Origin: Chamaecrista fasciculata
Taxonomy: Eukaryota > Streptophyta > Magnoliopsida > Fabales > Fabaceae
NCBI GenBank assembly: GCA_003254925.1
Contig: QANZ01027585.1
Coordinates: forward strand, 5,211-69,210
Direction of reading: 5' to 3'
Length of the DNA stretch: 64,000 nt
Each line of letters opens with the position of its first letter. The first letter of the stretch is position 1. Below, in pieces: positions 45,143 to 58,164 of this stretch. The notes under the pieces are model-generated. The model was not told the DNA's origin, did no database searches, and saw only the letters and a list, made by a program, of their open reading frames with translations. The position numbers were made by a program, and so were the translations under genes.

Positions 45143-47829
45143 GTGAAAAAGCGAGGTGTAACGGAATAAGATAAGTATGAAGTGAAAAAAGGGTATGGAT
45201 TAGATAAGATTAGAAGCTGAAATTGTATGGAGTGAGTGAAAAAGAAATAGAAATAGAGTTCCTTAAATAATGGTTTTCAAGATTCAAAGAACCGTGGGTG
45301 GTAAGGTAACTCATAGGTGGTTTCGGGCTTTCAGATTTGTCTTTTTAACTTTTATTTTCATAAAGATAACTTCCACCTCTTCACTCTTTGGCATGACTAG
45401 GATCACCTCCTCTACTTCGTGCTTAGTTTACATTCAATTTTCATGCTCCATGTACTTTTTTTTCCTTCTTTCATTAATATCACCTTGATTTCATCTTCTT
45501 TTTCAATCAAATTGGATTCTTAATCATCCCTAATCATAACATACAAAGTCACTCCTATCTCATTACATAATACTTTGGATCTTATAATTATGTCTAATCG
45601 CAAAAAGAAAGTGCAAAACAACAAATGAATACTTGAACCTGGATTGGACTGACAGCTGACGAACGCGCTTGTCATTAATTAGATTGAATATTGAAAGGAT
45701 TTGCATCAATTAATGAAAAGAAGACCGTATCTCTTCAAATAACTCGGATCGGATTCTTTTAAATGCATTTGGAAAGTGCATTCTTTTAAATATTAAAAAA
45801 TGAAAACGTTTGCTTGAAAATCAGCGTAAAGTGAAACTTAGACCGAACGAATAGAAAAAGGGCTTCACTTTTGAAAAAAGAATGAAATAAAACTTGATCT
45901 GACAAGCGAGAATAACGTGATCGGCAAAATAAGATTTCATTCACTATTATTAGACATGGTGAAAAATGTTATAATAATACTAAGCTTTTAATTACTATTT
46001 TACCCCTAACTTACTCATTTATTACAATTTATACCACATATGTCAGATGTCGTTACACCGTCATGATACTTGACAAATGCCATTAATAATGCCTATGCGG
46101 CATCTAAAGTAGACAAAACACAACTACCACAATGTCCATCTGTCTCGAAAATAACCCATTTACTTATTGAAATAGATCTGAACAAATCTTTAAAATGTTA
46201 TTGTACTTTTCACACTAACCTCTATATTTTCTTTAGAATTTCAAGATTGTTTCCTTATATATTTTATAGTAAACACTTATTACTATGATGAAAGTAAAGC
46301 ATAACAAATTAACCCAAATAAACCATAAACAAGGCATATAACATATAATAAAGTAACATGAAAACCAAGAAGGCGTGTAAGAATGATTACAAAGTTCGTA
46401 ATTATTTGAATATGACATAATTTGTGGTCTTTAATATATTTTTAAGTCAAAGAGTTGATTTGGCCAAAAAAGAAAAGTCAAAGAGTTGAGATTAATGAAT
46501 ATTTTTTATGGGGTGCTCTTCGTTAATTATGTTTTACTTTTAAAAAATCAGTATTTTGAAGAAGAATAAGAGGTCAGGCTAACTAAACACACAGTACTAA
46601 GTGATCATATTTGAAACATTATTAATGAAAGTTAATTAAGGAATCATTTTAGAACATTCAAGAAAATTATTGATCAATTTAAAACAGTATTCATACTATT
46701 TTAAGAGAAATGAACATTCTAAGGTAGAGTCCATCCACTTAGAGATACCATGAAAGCAACATTAATAATACCAATTAAGTATCTTAAGAAACATAATAGC
46801 AAATGCAAATATGGCACACATTGAAGTTGAGAAATCATGATCAGTTTTAGTTAAGACCAAAAATACTAATTAATCTAATACTTAAAATGTAAAACCCAAG
46901 GCACTTAATAATCTTATATTTCATTTTTGTAATAATAATCTTTTTGGGCTAGATTTAATTGAGACAATTATTTTACACTACATGCACTAGCTAATTGAAC
47001 ATTTCATCAGTGGTATCAAAATATATATTCAGCCTCATCCTAATTAGGTAGGTATTATGCGTTTCATAATTCAACATTCTGACCTTAATTATTCATAATC
47101 AAGCACTACTTTTGATTTTCATTTGCATTTTTTTTAGATTAGAATATGTAAAACGTTCTTAAACTTGATCTGATATGTATGTAGTGCCGTAGGAAACTCC
47201 TTGAAACTTGAACTATGAAAAGCAAAGAGTCCTAAACTTTATATATATATATATATAGCACCTAAACTTTCAATTTAATACAAAATACTCATTTATTAAA
47301 TTTTTCAATAAGAAATATTTTTTATGTTCTATCTACCATTAAATATAACAATATATAGTTAACGGTAAATTCTGATCAAATGCCCACCAAAAACAAAAAT
47401 TCTGGTCAATACTAAGTTTAACAATGATAAAAAAAAAATTTAAAAAGAAAATCAATTCGTTAATGAGAAATTTCATAAAAATGATCTTTTTCACAAATTA
47501 AAAAATTTAAGAATTCATTCGTATGATATATACTTGGAAAAATACAGTTACTTATGTCACAGAACCAGATCGCCCCCAACTCTGAACATGTCATCCACTC
47601 GTTGTACGACCAAATCACAAATTCATAATAAATAAAATACACAAAAAAAATGATATTATTAGTTCAAACTTCAAACAACATTTAAAAAGTTGAGGACAGG
47701 CTACGGCAGTACGGCTACACAGACAAATAAGAGAATTCAGAAACTAAAATGTCTGCAAATACTTATTTTAAATTACAATCCAGGCCCTTTGTGCAATTAA
47801 ATTTACAATTCATGGATATTCAAGATATT
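45143..47829. other. AT-rich intergenic DNA
   Basis: This is promoter-side and intergenic sequence upstream of the NAC gene. I see only short ORFs without recognisable motifs, homopolymers and a small (TA)n run near 47241-47258. Confidence 0.6.
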
Positions 47830-49225
47830 GATTTTGAGAAAAACTACTTTTTGAGCCCTCAACTATTACTGAATCAACGATTTAATCCTTGAATTGTTGC
47901 AAAATATGAACCGCCCCTAGAACTTTCAAAATGAGTCAACCCGGCTCACTTGAGCTGGCTCGCCGCGAGCCACGACTCACTCGAGCTAGATCACGTGAGC
48001 CAGAGACCCCAGGAGAGCCAGATTTTCCCATCCTGGCTCACCAAGTTGGTGAGTCGGGTTGGCTCACTTAATCCACTAACTTCCAATTTTTTATTTATTT
48101 TTTATTTTTTTAAATTAAAAATATCAATAATTTTTAATGAGGAAAGTGAATTCTGAAATTTGAAGTGAAAATGAAGAAGAAACGAGGAGCCTAGAAGATA
48201 TTTTAGAGTTATAATTTTTTATTTTACAATTTTTTTAAAAAAAAACAAATAAGGTGGGTTGCTAACTCACCAGCTCACTCGAGCTAGCCCACCACGAGCC
48301 GCGAGTTAAGTGAACCAACCCATTCGAGCTAAAATTTTCGGTGAGCCAGATTTTCTCAACCTGACTCACCAATTTTGATGGGTTAAGTGAGCCAGCCCAC
48401 CGGGTCTGGCTCGTTTTGACGACTCTAATCACCCCTGAATTTTATACCACCATCAACCTTTTGGTCCATAAATTGTAGGAAAATATGAATCAGTCCCTGA
48501 ATTTTACACGTCAACATTTTGGTTCATAAATTGTAGGAAAATACAAATCAGTCCTTGAATTTTACACCATCATCAACCGTTTGGTCCCTAGGTTGTTAAA
48601 TGATGACGTGGAAACATTAAATGGTTATGTGGTCTCCAAATCAACTGTCCTACTCAGATTCATTTTACGCATGGTAAAAAATAATGAAGAATTCATTTTA
48701 CACACGGTTGTTTAGCCTGAGAGATTCACCACCCTCCGTCCAATCAGATTTATCACGATCCATCTCAACCTCAGCCCCTCTCCGACCTTCATGCACACCA
48801 GAAACCTTGTCAAAGTTTGAACCGCGACTTCCAATTCAACCATGTCAATTCGAAATGAAGAGCTCCTGAACCAACTAAAGATCGTCTTAATCTCCACCAC
48901 GCTAGAGAGTAAGAGATTTTGTCGATAGTAAAGATCCACAACTGAGAACATGATAGATGTATGATCCATTTTAAATTATTTTTTATAATGTGTAAAATGA
49001 ATTTGAGTAGAACAATTGATTTGGAGGCTACATAACCATTTAACGATGCCACATCATTATTTAACGGCCATGTCATCAGCTAACTGACAGTTAACAACTC
49101 AGGGTCTAAAAAGTTGACGATGGTGTAAAATTCAGGGACTAGTTTGTATTTTTCTACAATTTAAGGACTAAATCGTTGGCTCATTGACAATTTTGAGACC
49201 AAAAAGTAGGTTTTCTCAATGATTT
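47830..49225. mobile_element. Foldback/MITE-like element with long inverted termini
   Basis: The outer arms of about 80 bp (47830-47912 and 49143-49225) are inverted copies of each other; both carry GAGAAAA, CTACTTTTT and CGATTTA.TCCTT. Inside are two further inverted-repeat systems. One, with GAGCCAGCCC/GGCTGGCTC-type repeats, spans about 47935-48420. The other has arms of about 200 bp (about 48480-48705 and 48966-49190), for example GACGTGG...GTAAAATGAAT on opposite strands. No transposase is present. The outline suggests a non-autonomous DNA transposon, with at least one element nested in another; the superfamily is not clear. Confidence 0.55.
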
Positions 49226-50061
49226 TGTATTTATATTTAGTGTAAAATGTAATCTCTTGAATATGCTATTACAATTACTATTGAGAAACTCGGATCAGAT
49301 TGGCTGATTTAATTGGTCGGATCATGAGCTAATATCTAGTCTTATCCAAAAGAATCACAAAGTTATCAGGTCAAATAATTGGTCAAAATTTATTTGAATT
49401 GGCAAAAAACTAACAAATTCATAAAGAGCGGTTAGTTTGTTGGTTGAATCAATTTACAACTTCTATTTTTTTTTCAAGTGTTAGGCTAAAATTATGTCTT
49501 TTATAATAATTTTAGCTACAAAATATTAAATTATATGCATTTTAAGATTTGAAAATTTTGAAATAATAAACAATTAATATAATTTATGATAATCTTGACT
49601 TTAATAGTAGTAAGAAAATACAACAAAAAATATGAATAATTCTTCCTAGGCTTTAGTTTTTTGAATTATTATTTTTATAAGATTTAAATTAATTGTTAGT
49701 CTTTAAGCCAATTTACGTCTGTGTGAGAGTCGTTTAAACATATTGAGAATCCCATTATAATTTATGAAGTCTCCAATGTTTAAAAAATTAGACCGGACAT
49801 CGGACAAGTCAAACTGCAAATCAATTGGTGGTTTGATCCGATTTGTGTATAAAACCAACTTATAAAAGAATTGAAGATGAACTAGACGAACTGACTTTAA
49901 ACCAGAAAAATCGATCTAAACTGACAGTTAAAGGAGTTTGTTCGATTCATCAATTTTTGTTTTTGCTACTCTAAACCAAACTAATGTCTTTTTGAATGCT
50001 CCTTTAGCTTCACTCTTCTTCTAGGTTTCACTTGCTTACTTTCCACATTTGGCTAGATATA
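49226..50061. other. Intergenic DNA, no feature seen
   Basis: AT-rich sequence with no ORF or repeat that I recognise. Confidence 0.5.
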
Positions 50062-50217
50062 CACCAACAAGAAGGTATTGATTACAACGATACATGTTCA
50101 CTTATTGTACTTTTCAACTCTATTAGACATTTAGACTTATTATGACAATAATAAATAATTTAGATCTAGAATTATATCAAATGGATGTATAAATTGCATT
50201 CTTCAATGTCTAATAGA
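50062..50217 (+). pseudogene. Small relic of a copia reverse transcriptase
   Basis: Translation in shifting frames gives QQEGIDYNDTCSLIV and then DLELYQMDV followed by IAFFN, with stops. These match the RT stretch that reads QRHGIDYDETFSPV ... YEIWQMDVKIAFLNG in element E. It comes from a different and much older copia lineage (Leu-Glu-Leu before QMDV). Nothing else of the element is visible nearby. Confidence 0.65.
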
Positions 50218-51048
50218 GTTGTTTTCACATTAGGTTTCATTACATCTAAGTTTGTACTTTTCAACCTAATGTCTTTTCTTCTCACTAGATCTTGAATGTC
50301 TAATATCTCTATAATTTAGATCTAGTGAGAAGTTGTTTTCACATGACATGATGAATACAAAATAAAATCTTATTATCATATATGATTGGAAGAAAGGATA
50401 ATATTTAGAACAGTGAGTGAGAAACTAACTAACTTTCTATTAATTATGAATATCATCATGTCATGAAACAGAATTGGTCTTAGGAATTATTGAAGACACC
50501 GCACGATGTCATGTGAGAAGAGTACTCTTATGTCTTATACATTAGAAAGAAATGGTTGGCTTCTTTCCGGACAACCTATGAACAATCCTAACTCCACTCA
50601 CCCTAAATTTTAAAATGAAAATCATTTTCTTCAAAAAAAAAATAATAATAATAATAAAGATTAGGTGAATGACAACTGATAACAGTGTTTCGGGCTTAGT
50701 AAGCATAAGTTTTTAAGAGAGTCACACCTCATAAATTAGTTAGTAAAGTACTTGCAGTCTAAGATGTTATAAAACACTTTAAGATATGAGGCTCTATAGT
50801 TGCTAATATGTATATCTATATCTATACTATATTATATGTCTGAGGGGTCTTCTGGTAGCCGGTCATATAAAACTATACACTTTAAAATAATATTTACTAT
50901 ATATATTATAAATAAAAATTAAAAAAAAAATTAGAATCACCCACCTTCCCTCTCACCCATGATCTTAGCCCATGTTATTTTTTTTTTGTTACACTGTTTA
51001 GATCGTATAAACCATCACACGCATGGTTTTAATATTATGACATTTGTT
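50218..51048. other. Intergenic DNA with short local repeats
   Basis: It contains a partly repeated phrase around TCTAATA...GTTGTTTTCACAT (about 50207-50350) and an (AAT)n run near 50641-50660. No gene is seen. Confidence 0.5.
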
Positions 51049-51823
51049 TTCTTTTTTTCTTTTTTCTTTTTTTGATACTCAATAACCCTACAAGCACTAG
51101 GAAAGAGTTGAAAAGAAAAAATACAGTTAATCTCTTGTGATGACATTTGAGAAAAAAGCCCCCCAAGTGTTATGCACAGTTTTTCCTAACCCAGATTCGT
51201 ATCCCTGGAAGGCGACATCCCTGTTCTCCAAAAGCTGATGAAGGTCTTCCCGTAACATCACTTCCTCTGAGGTACCTGCGACCTGTTGCAGCAGGAATTG
51301 TGCCTGACCCTGTGGCATTGCTAACAGGAAGTTGTTGATGCTTCTGGTATTTTCATTGCGAAACAGGCTTCTTAAGGTTATAAGGCAGTCGACCATTGTG
51401 GTTCTGTTTTTGACCGACTTGGTGCCCGAAACTAACACGCATTCCCCGTGTTGGAACCCAAAGACCTCAATTAACCTGTATGCTTTCGTTTTGTTGACGT
51501 AAACCAGACATATATTTCCTTCATCTATACTTTAAAGTAATGTCGGGAGACGGGATGACTTCGGGAGATTGAGATTTGGGGAAAGGAGAGCACTTACCTA
51601 GAAGGCATTTGTAATTGCCCTGAGCTTACCTTGGATAGCATGAATGACTTTGGAAGGGTCCGCTTCCGTTCCTCGCCAGTATTTGTTGTTTCTAGCCTCC
51701 CAAATTGACTCCAGTGTAATAATGATTCTGGAAATGAAGAGAGTCTCATATGAACCTGAGTGTTTCCATTCTGAGATGTGATCCCGCAACCAAAAGATGA
51801 TGGAGGTACTTGATGGGGCTTGA

Positions 51824-53969
51824 TGATGGAGATTGTGCCCTAGGGCCAATCATTTTATATGTATGAACATATTGTTTGACTGATTTATGAATGATAAATT
51901 ATGTCGTTATCATATTATTAGCATGTTTACTAAGATAACAGTCCTTGATTAATTATGTGATAATTATTCTAAACTGTCCCTGGTCGATTATTCACGTGGG
52001 AACGTGAATGAACCAAGACCAGCATGACTTCGGTGTATAGAGATACACGCATGTGATGCTTCTCAAGAGTCATGGTGCAATTATGTAATGGGTTACAAGT
52101 TGCTGGATCGACCCGGAGAGTCGTGCATGGGTTTAGTCATGAGCTAGTCTCTCTTGTACACCTGTCATGATGCCCTTAGACCTGAGGTCTTCATTATTCT
52201 GGCGTTGTAGATGCTGAACTTTGGCCTGGTCCAACGTTGCCCGTAACAGGGTAGCCATACAGGCTAGGTACGGGTTTAGTTGTTTGTCGTGCTGAGGAAT
52301 GTGGTTGACCAATAAGGAATTTTGTCCCTCATTAAGTTGAGAGATATTTGACTGGGCCCCTCAATGAGTTTGTCCAAGGAATGCGTGGCCACACAGGGTA
52401 ATGAGACTAACTCAAGGAATCGAGAAAGTTATGGTTTGGATTACAAGGATGACTTTCCCATGCCTTATCCATGACCAAAATATCGTGTGACAATAGGGAT
52501 TATGACAAGGTGGTATTAAGGTTAAGTCGTTGATGTTAAAACGATAACTCACATGTTTTAGGTAGTCGTGATGGCTTGCTAGAGTTCGCTCTCGACTTGT
52601 GAGTCATAGAGATGGCTTGCTGCCAATTTCACATGAGGCCTGCTGGGTCACACATGAGCAGGATCAAGATATTGTAATGGGACATTAATTAGGGTTAATT
52701 CGTGAGTCACTTTAGTGACACAATTTAAGACATAGTTGAATGTCTTAGGACATGAAGTCTTGTCTTAAATAACATCTACATTTGTAATATTTAAATTTGT
52801 TAGACAAGTTTAATTATATTAATTGTTAAATAGTTAATTTGATTATTCTATTTACAATTGAATTCTCATTTAGAATATTAGGGATAATGAATTGACTAAG
52901 TCTCCTAAGAGTTAGGGGATTATTGATTTATTAAATTCTCTAATATTGAAGAGTAAGATGAGGTGGCGCCTCACTCTTGAATTTAATTAATGAAATATGA
53001 TTTTGTTAATTTGAATTCAAGATTTAAATTTGAATAAAGATATCAGGGTAATATTTTAATTCAATTTGTTAAGGAAATTAACAAGTTGGTTATAACTTCC
53101 TAAGAGTTAGGATTTTTATCTTATTTATTAAATTTCTATAAAACAAACAAGAGGGGGGCGAATTCTTAGAGATTCAAATGCAAGATTTGATCTTGCATTT
53201 TGAATTTCAAGAATGCATTTTGAATTTTAGGTTAAGATATTAATGTAATATTTTAATTAAGAATTCAAATCCTCTTGACTCATTCCAACCAATGGGAAGT
53301 GTGCATTCAAGATTTAGTTTTCAAGATATGATGTTGAAATTTAAATTGAGATTGCCTCTTAATCTTGAATTATAATATTAATGTAATCTTATAATCAAGA
53401 TTTTGTGATTCCCTAATTTGAGGAATGAGACTCTTTAAAAACACCATAGAAGTCGAACTAACCCTAAAACTTAGGGATAAAGGGGCGAGTTGTGTGTGAG
53501 AGTTTGAAGAGGCGAAAAACCTAGAGTAAGTGTGGCCAAGAAATTCGTTCTTGGTAGTGTGCTCATCTCTTGAGTTTTGGTGAGGAATTTTTTAGGAAAA
53601 ATTCCATACTAGTGCGCCACTTGGTTCTTGTTTTTCAAGAAGTGTTCTTGAAATTGTGCGCCACTTTGATTCTTGGATCTTTCAAGAAGTGTTCTTGAAA
53701 TTTCAAGATTTGTAGATTGGTTCCCATTATCTCTTGGAGAAGAGATTGGAGGCTAGCACCTGAGTATCTGCCAAACTGTTCGTGTGGATCACCGGCAAAG
53801 GAAGGACACGAGTCTGTGGACTTCTTGGAATTGCAATCATTCAAGCATTTGTTTGATTTAGGTAAACATCTGATCTCACTAGTATAAACACAAATAGTGG
53901 ATCATGTGGAGGAGATTATAAAATTTTAATTTTACCTTTTCCGCTGCGTTTACTCCATAATCTCCAACA
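51824..53969 (+). mobile_element. Solo copia LTR in the LINE
   Basis: This 2146-bp LTR runs from TGATGGAGATTGTGCCCTAG to ATAATCTCCAACA with perfect CTTGA duplications (51819-51823 and 53970-53974). It is of the same subfamily as the LTR end at 1-811. Its hairpins are distinct: SL5 is TTCACG-TGGGAA-CGTGAA (51991-52008), SL6 is GTGTAT-AGAG-ATACAC (52033-52048) and SL7 is at 52077-52103. There is no internal domain. Confidence 0.93.
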
Positions 53970-54160
53970 CTTGAAAGATAACTGGAGTGTCCCCACCGAA
54001 CCAAACGGCACGTGAGAAGGGGCAGTTCCGAAAAATATGGTTGATAGATTCTTCTGGTTCACTACAGAAAATGCATGGGATGTCTACATTTAGATGATGT
54101 CTTTTAAGACAAACCCCGGTGGGCAAAGCGTCGTGTAGGAGTCTCCAGGTAAACATGAGA
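53970..54160 (-). pseudogene. LINE zf-RVT region
   Basis: The open frame FTWRLLHDALPTGVCLKRHH, then CIFCSEPEESINHIFRNCPF and AVWFG matches the Cys/His region after plant LINE RT domains. It is cut by the solo LTR, and the same coding sequence resumes at 51823 (FWLRDHISEWKHSG ... RIIITLESIWEARNNKYW). That gives an in-frame join once the insert and one CTTGA copy are ignored. Confidence 0.88.
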
Positions 54161-54178
54161 AAATGTTTTGGGAGGCGT

Positions 54179-54351
54179 TGTTGGGAATTCGGGGCGCCTA
54201 AGGCAGCGGAAGCGAAAAACTGTAAATTAAAATTTTAAACGCCTAGGTCCTAGAATTCCCGAACGGATCCGCTAGCTGAATTTAAAACCTTTGGTTAGTG
54301 GTATACCTCACGAGTTTCAATCGGTTTAGTTGAACNGCATAATCTCCATCA
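54179..54351 (-). mobile_element. Copia LTR insertion collapsed to its two ends by the assembly
   Basis: The left part (54179-54335) is the inverted LTR end (TGTTGGGAATTC, GCAGCGGAAGC, GAACGGATCCGCTAGC). After a single N at 54336 come only 15 bases, ending CATAATCTCCATCA, the inverted LTR start. GGCGT flanks it on both sides (54174-54178 and 54352-54356), and LINE coding sequence continues on either side. Nearly 2 kb or more (a solo LTR or a whole element) must be missing at the N. Confidence 0.85.
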
Positions 54352-54688
54352 GGCGTAGCTTCCATAACACTTTCCAATTGAAAGGAACTGTAGCAGGATG
54401 GGCAATTTGAGTTGATGAGAGAAGGAGGTGGTAGCCTTTGGATGCCGTATATCTTCCATTACTAGCACCCATCCAAGTAAGCCTATCCTCAGTGGGCCGT
54501 AAAGGAAGAGTGATATCCTTGATATGCATTGCTACGTGCCAAGGATAGTTATCGATTAATTTGTTTTGAACCCATTCTTGAAGTTCCTTGTCAATGAGAT
54601 CAGTCACCTTAGTGTCACCAGGAACATTTCCCCAAGGCACTTTCCAGAATTTACTTGATAGTTTGATGGATTCACCATTGCCAACCTG

Positions 54689-55955
54689 CTATTGAAGATG
54701 ATTGCTAATCAACGGAAAAGAATGTTTGATGCCTCTCCAAAGCGCGGAGTCTTGGGATGTGCTGCGGAAATAAAATTCCGTATTGACCATCTTATATTTG
54801 CATAAGAACCATGAACTAGTCAGGTTAGTGGGATTGTCAATCCACTTCCAAGCCTGCTTTGCCAACAAGGCCTCATTCGTGAGGGCTAGCTGTCTGAAAC
54901 CAAGACCGCCGTCAGTAATTGGAGAGAACAACTTAGCTTTTAGCAGGTGCATGTGCTTGCCTTCTCTCTTATATCCCCAATAGAAATCAGTCATTCTCAA
55001 TTCCATTTTCATGATATCTTTCTTTGGAAGCTGAAAGGCTGACATATGATAGATCAGATCCGCTTGCATGACAGATTTTATCAATGTGCAGCGACCTGCT
55101 TGAGACAGTAGAGAGGCCTTCCAACCTTGTAATCTGGTGTCAAGTTTATCAAGTAGTTCCGAGGAGTTTCGCTTGACAAAATTTCTCCCACCTCCTGCCC
55201 CGCCTAGGTATTCCCCAGAGAAGTTTCCTGTGGAACCCCAAGTGTCTTGGCCAGAAACTTTCAGAACGTTCTGGGTGTGTTGGGACTAAAGACCACTGAT
55301 GACTTGCCTCTGTTGACCTCCTGCCCCGCCAAGGTACTGTATTTTGAAATGATGTTGCTCATGTGTGTACATCACTATTGAGTCGCTTTGAAAAAGAAAA
55401 CCACATCATCAGCGTACATCAAGTGAGAGATCTGTGGGCCCTTCCTTGCGAACTTGATCCCCTAATCAACTTCTGATCTTTTGCCTGATTGATCATGAGA
55501 GATAGAACGTTGGCACCAAGAATGAAAAGGAAAGGGGATAGAGGATCGCCTTGCCTTACGCCTCTGCTATGACTAAAAGAATCCACTTTGTGACCATTGA
55601 GAAGGAGGGTGTAATTGACAGTGGAGACACATTGGAAGATCAAATTAATAAATTGTTGTGGGAAATTCATCCTCCGCATAACTGCCTTCAGGAAGTTCCA
55701 CCCCATTCGATCGTAGGCTTTTGACATGTCCGTCTTCAGTGCACACTAGTGAGTCTTGACCCTCTTCGCTTTATGTATGTAATTCATTAGTTCACTGGTG
55801 AGGAGAATGTTGTCTGCAATCTGACGTCCTTTGATGAAGCCGTTTTGGTTTGGGGTGATCCAGGAGTGAATAAAAGGTTGTAACCTGTTGACCAGTAGTT
55901 TTGCAATGATCTTATATACCGTGTTACAGAGGCCGATTGGTCTGAAATCCTTCAC
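54689..55955 (-). pseudogene. LINE reverse transcriptase core
   Basis: The segments in order are KDFRPIGLCNTVYKIIAKLL and NQNGFIKGRQIADNI (55955-55746), DMSKAYDRMGW and GVRQGDPLSPFLFIL (55727-55480), the catalytic MYADD (about 55415-55400), and the thumb region DGGLGFRQLALTNEALLAKQ (55084-54689). Stops separate the pieces, and 55100-55390 is scrambled with a short repeat of ACCTCCTGCCCCGCC. The active-site Asp pair is intact. Confidence 0.9.
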
Positions 55956-55989
55956 CTGTTCCGCATCTCTGAATTTGGGAATGAGAGAG

Positions 55990-57333
55990 TGATCAGCCCA
56001 AAAGTGAACAAGTTATGTGGCCTTCTTTTAATGTGTTTATAATAATAATATATTATAATTAGATCAATTAATATGCTAAGGGCTACACCAAGGTATGGTG
56101 GAATAAAGTGGATAAAATAGGTTAATTAGCATTTATTTATTGTATTTTATATATAAGTGCTATTTAATGGGTTTTTAGTGTTTCAGATATCCAAACAGGG
56201 TCTAACCTATGGGAATCATCTAGAATCAACGAGAAGATATCAAATCGCACAAGATATTGTTGCGCCTCCACGTGAGCAGCCGACGCAAAATAGGAATTCT
56301 CGCGGCACAGGACTCTTAGAAGAGTATGACGTCAATAAGTAACTTAAGCTCCAAGATATGAAAGAGTATGACGTCAACAAGAAACTTATTAAGCTCCAAG
56401 ATATGATTTGGACGGTCAGGATTCAAGATATCAAGATACCATCCAACGGCCCATATTCCTTAACTTGGACTATAAATAGAGCTCTCATCCCACTTCTCAA
56501 ATCATCCAATTCACGCCCCAGCACCTCAACTGGTGGCATAGTAGAATAGAGTAGAGTAGCTATCAATAGGTTTCTCCATGATGAGAGCCTAAACACCGTT
56601 TATCCTAGAGGAGTATCATGAAGGAAGCTAGAGTTCATCGTTCTTCATAGTCCAGGGAGTTGTTATTTAATTATGTTTATTCATTGATTGCTCTTAGAAC
56701 TAAGTGTTTTATTTCGAAGTACAATTATATGAATTGGTAGATCAAACTTTGTTAAAGTAATGAGACCTTGACATTCCCGGAGCTTGTCTCTCTCACGATT
56801 AATGAAGTTGCTTTTTAGGGTTTGCTAAAGAGTGGTTTACATATGTTAGATTATATAATTAGGATTGTTCTTTATTACTTATATTTGTTTATTGTTCCGA
56901 TGTGGCAATAATATAGATTGCCCCGAAGAGCTTGGGCAAATAGCTCATAAACCTAGTTTTAGATGAGTTACCTATCTTAATCTTATATCTTTCACCATTG
57001 TTCTTGGTTATATTCGAAGTTTCGATAATATCTTTGAATGTGGTTTGTGACATAATTAAAGCAATACTTCAATCCTGTGTTTTGATGAACTATGATACCT
57101 TTATATTATTGTTTACGTGTCTTTTATATAATTGTTCTTATAATCTTTATAGCCTCACCTACATTCATAGTCATTCATATAAATAATAGTTATCTTTAAC
57201 CACGAAGTTCCGTGAGAGTTCGACCTTGGGTTAGCATCTATACTATATTTTAATAAATATAGTTTATACTTGTGAGGCTCGAGTATAAATTTAATTTGAC
57301 TTGTTTGACACCTTACGACGGGTGTCCGCATCA
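55990..57333 (+). mobile_element. Solo LTR of a third family in the LINE
   Basis: This 1344-bp segment starts TGATCAGCCC and ends GTGTCCGCATCA, flanked by GAGAG (55985-55989 and 57334-57338). LINE RT sequence is continuous across it. A TATA box (CTATAAATAGAGCTC, about 56469) places it on the plus strand. It is unrelated to the abundant copia LTR. The superfamily is not determined. Confidence 0.87.
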
Positions 57334-57513
57334 GAGAGATAAAAGTATGATTAAATTCCTTGAGCATGAATCTAGAGCTGTGGAAATTCTCAATCATTTT
57401 GAAGATATCTTCCTTGATTGTGTCCCAGTAATTATGAATAAACTCTGCAGAGAGGCCTTCAGGACCCGGAGCTTTGAAACGTTTAAGTTGAAAAACCGCC
57501 TGTTGAATTTCAT

Positions 57514-58161
57514 CTATGGAGAAAGGCTGAGCAAGAGACGTTGCCTGAGATGGGGAAACCTGAGGATATTTAAATTTGCCAAATCTGTAAAGATGTCTTC
57601 TTCCCTGCCTTCATCTGAGTAGATATATGAGTTCTTGAAGAAGTTTGTAATATATTGCTCAAGTTCCTCATAATTTTCAATCCAGTCCCCGTTGTCTTGC
57701 TTGATTTTGAGAATTCTGTTGGTCGCCCTTCGTTTCCGTACTACCGCATGAAAATATTTTGTATTTTGATCTCCTTCCACAAGCCATAGTTGCCTTGCCT
57801 TTTGAGCCCATAAAATCTCTTCAACATGTAACCACTTGTTGAGCTCAGTTCTGGTGATTGTCTCCTGTTTGAGGAGGTTCTGAGACGAAGAATGATTTAT
57901 TCGTTGTTGGAGATTAGAGAGCTCGTTATCTAGACTTTGGATTCTCGTTTGGACGTTGCCAAAGTTGGTCTTATTCCACTGGAGTAGCTTTTTGAGGACC
58001 AAATCAGACTCCATGGCCAAAGAGAAAGCGGCAGAACCCGTGATTGAATCAGACCAAGTCTGTCGAACTATTCTGTGACATTCCTCTTCCTGTAACCACA
58101 TCAATTCAAGCCTCTTAGGCCTGTGTCTGAACGGAATCAATTTCTCTGTCATCAGCACCAC
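57514..58161 (-). pseudogene. LINE ORF2 linker between endonuclease and RT
   Basis: This 215-residue open stretch carries family-typical features: RPKRLELMWLQEEECHRIV, coiled-coil-like ELSNLQQRIN, KARQLWLVEGDQNTKYFHA and NRILKIKQDNGDW. It continues leftward toward the RT (KAPGPEGLSAEFIHNYW, about 57490-57430) until the LTR insertion at 57333. Confidence 0.85.
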
Positions 58162-58164
58162 TGG

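Noticed and set aside
45270-45488. Small ORF upstream of the NAC gene (MVFKIQRTVGG...)
   Set aside because: AT-rich sequence with no motif, no codon bias and no sign of being a leader peptide.
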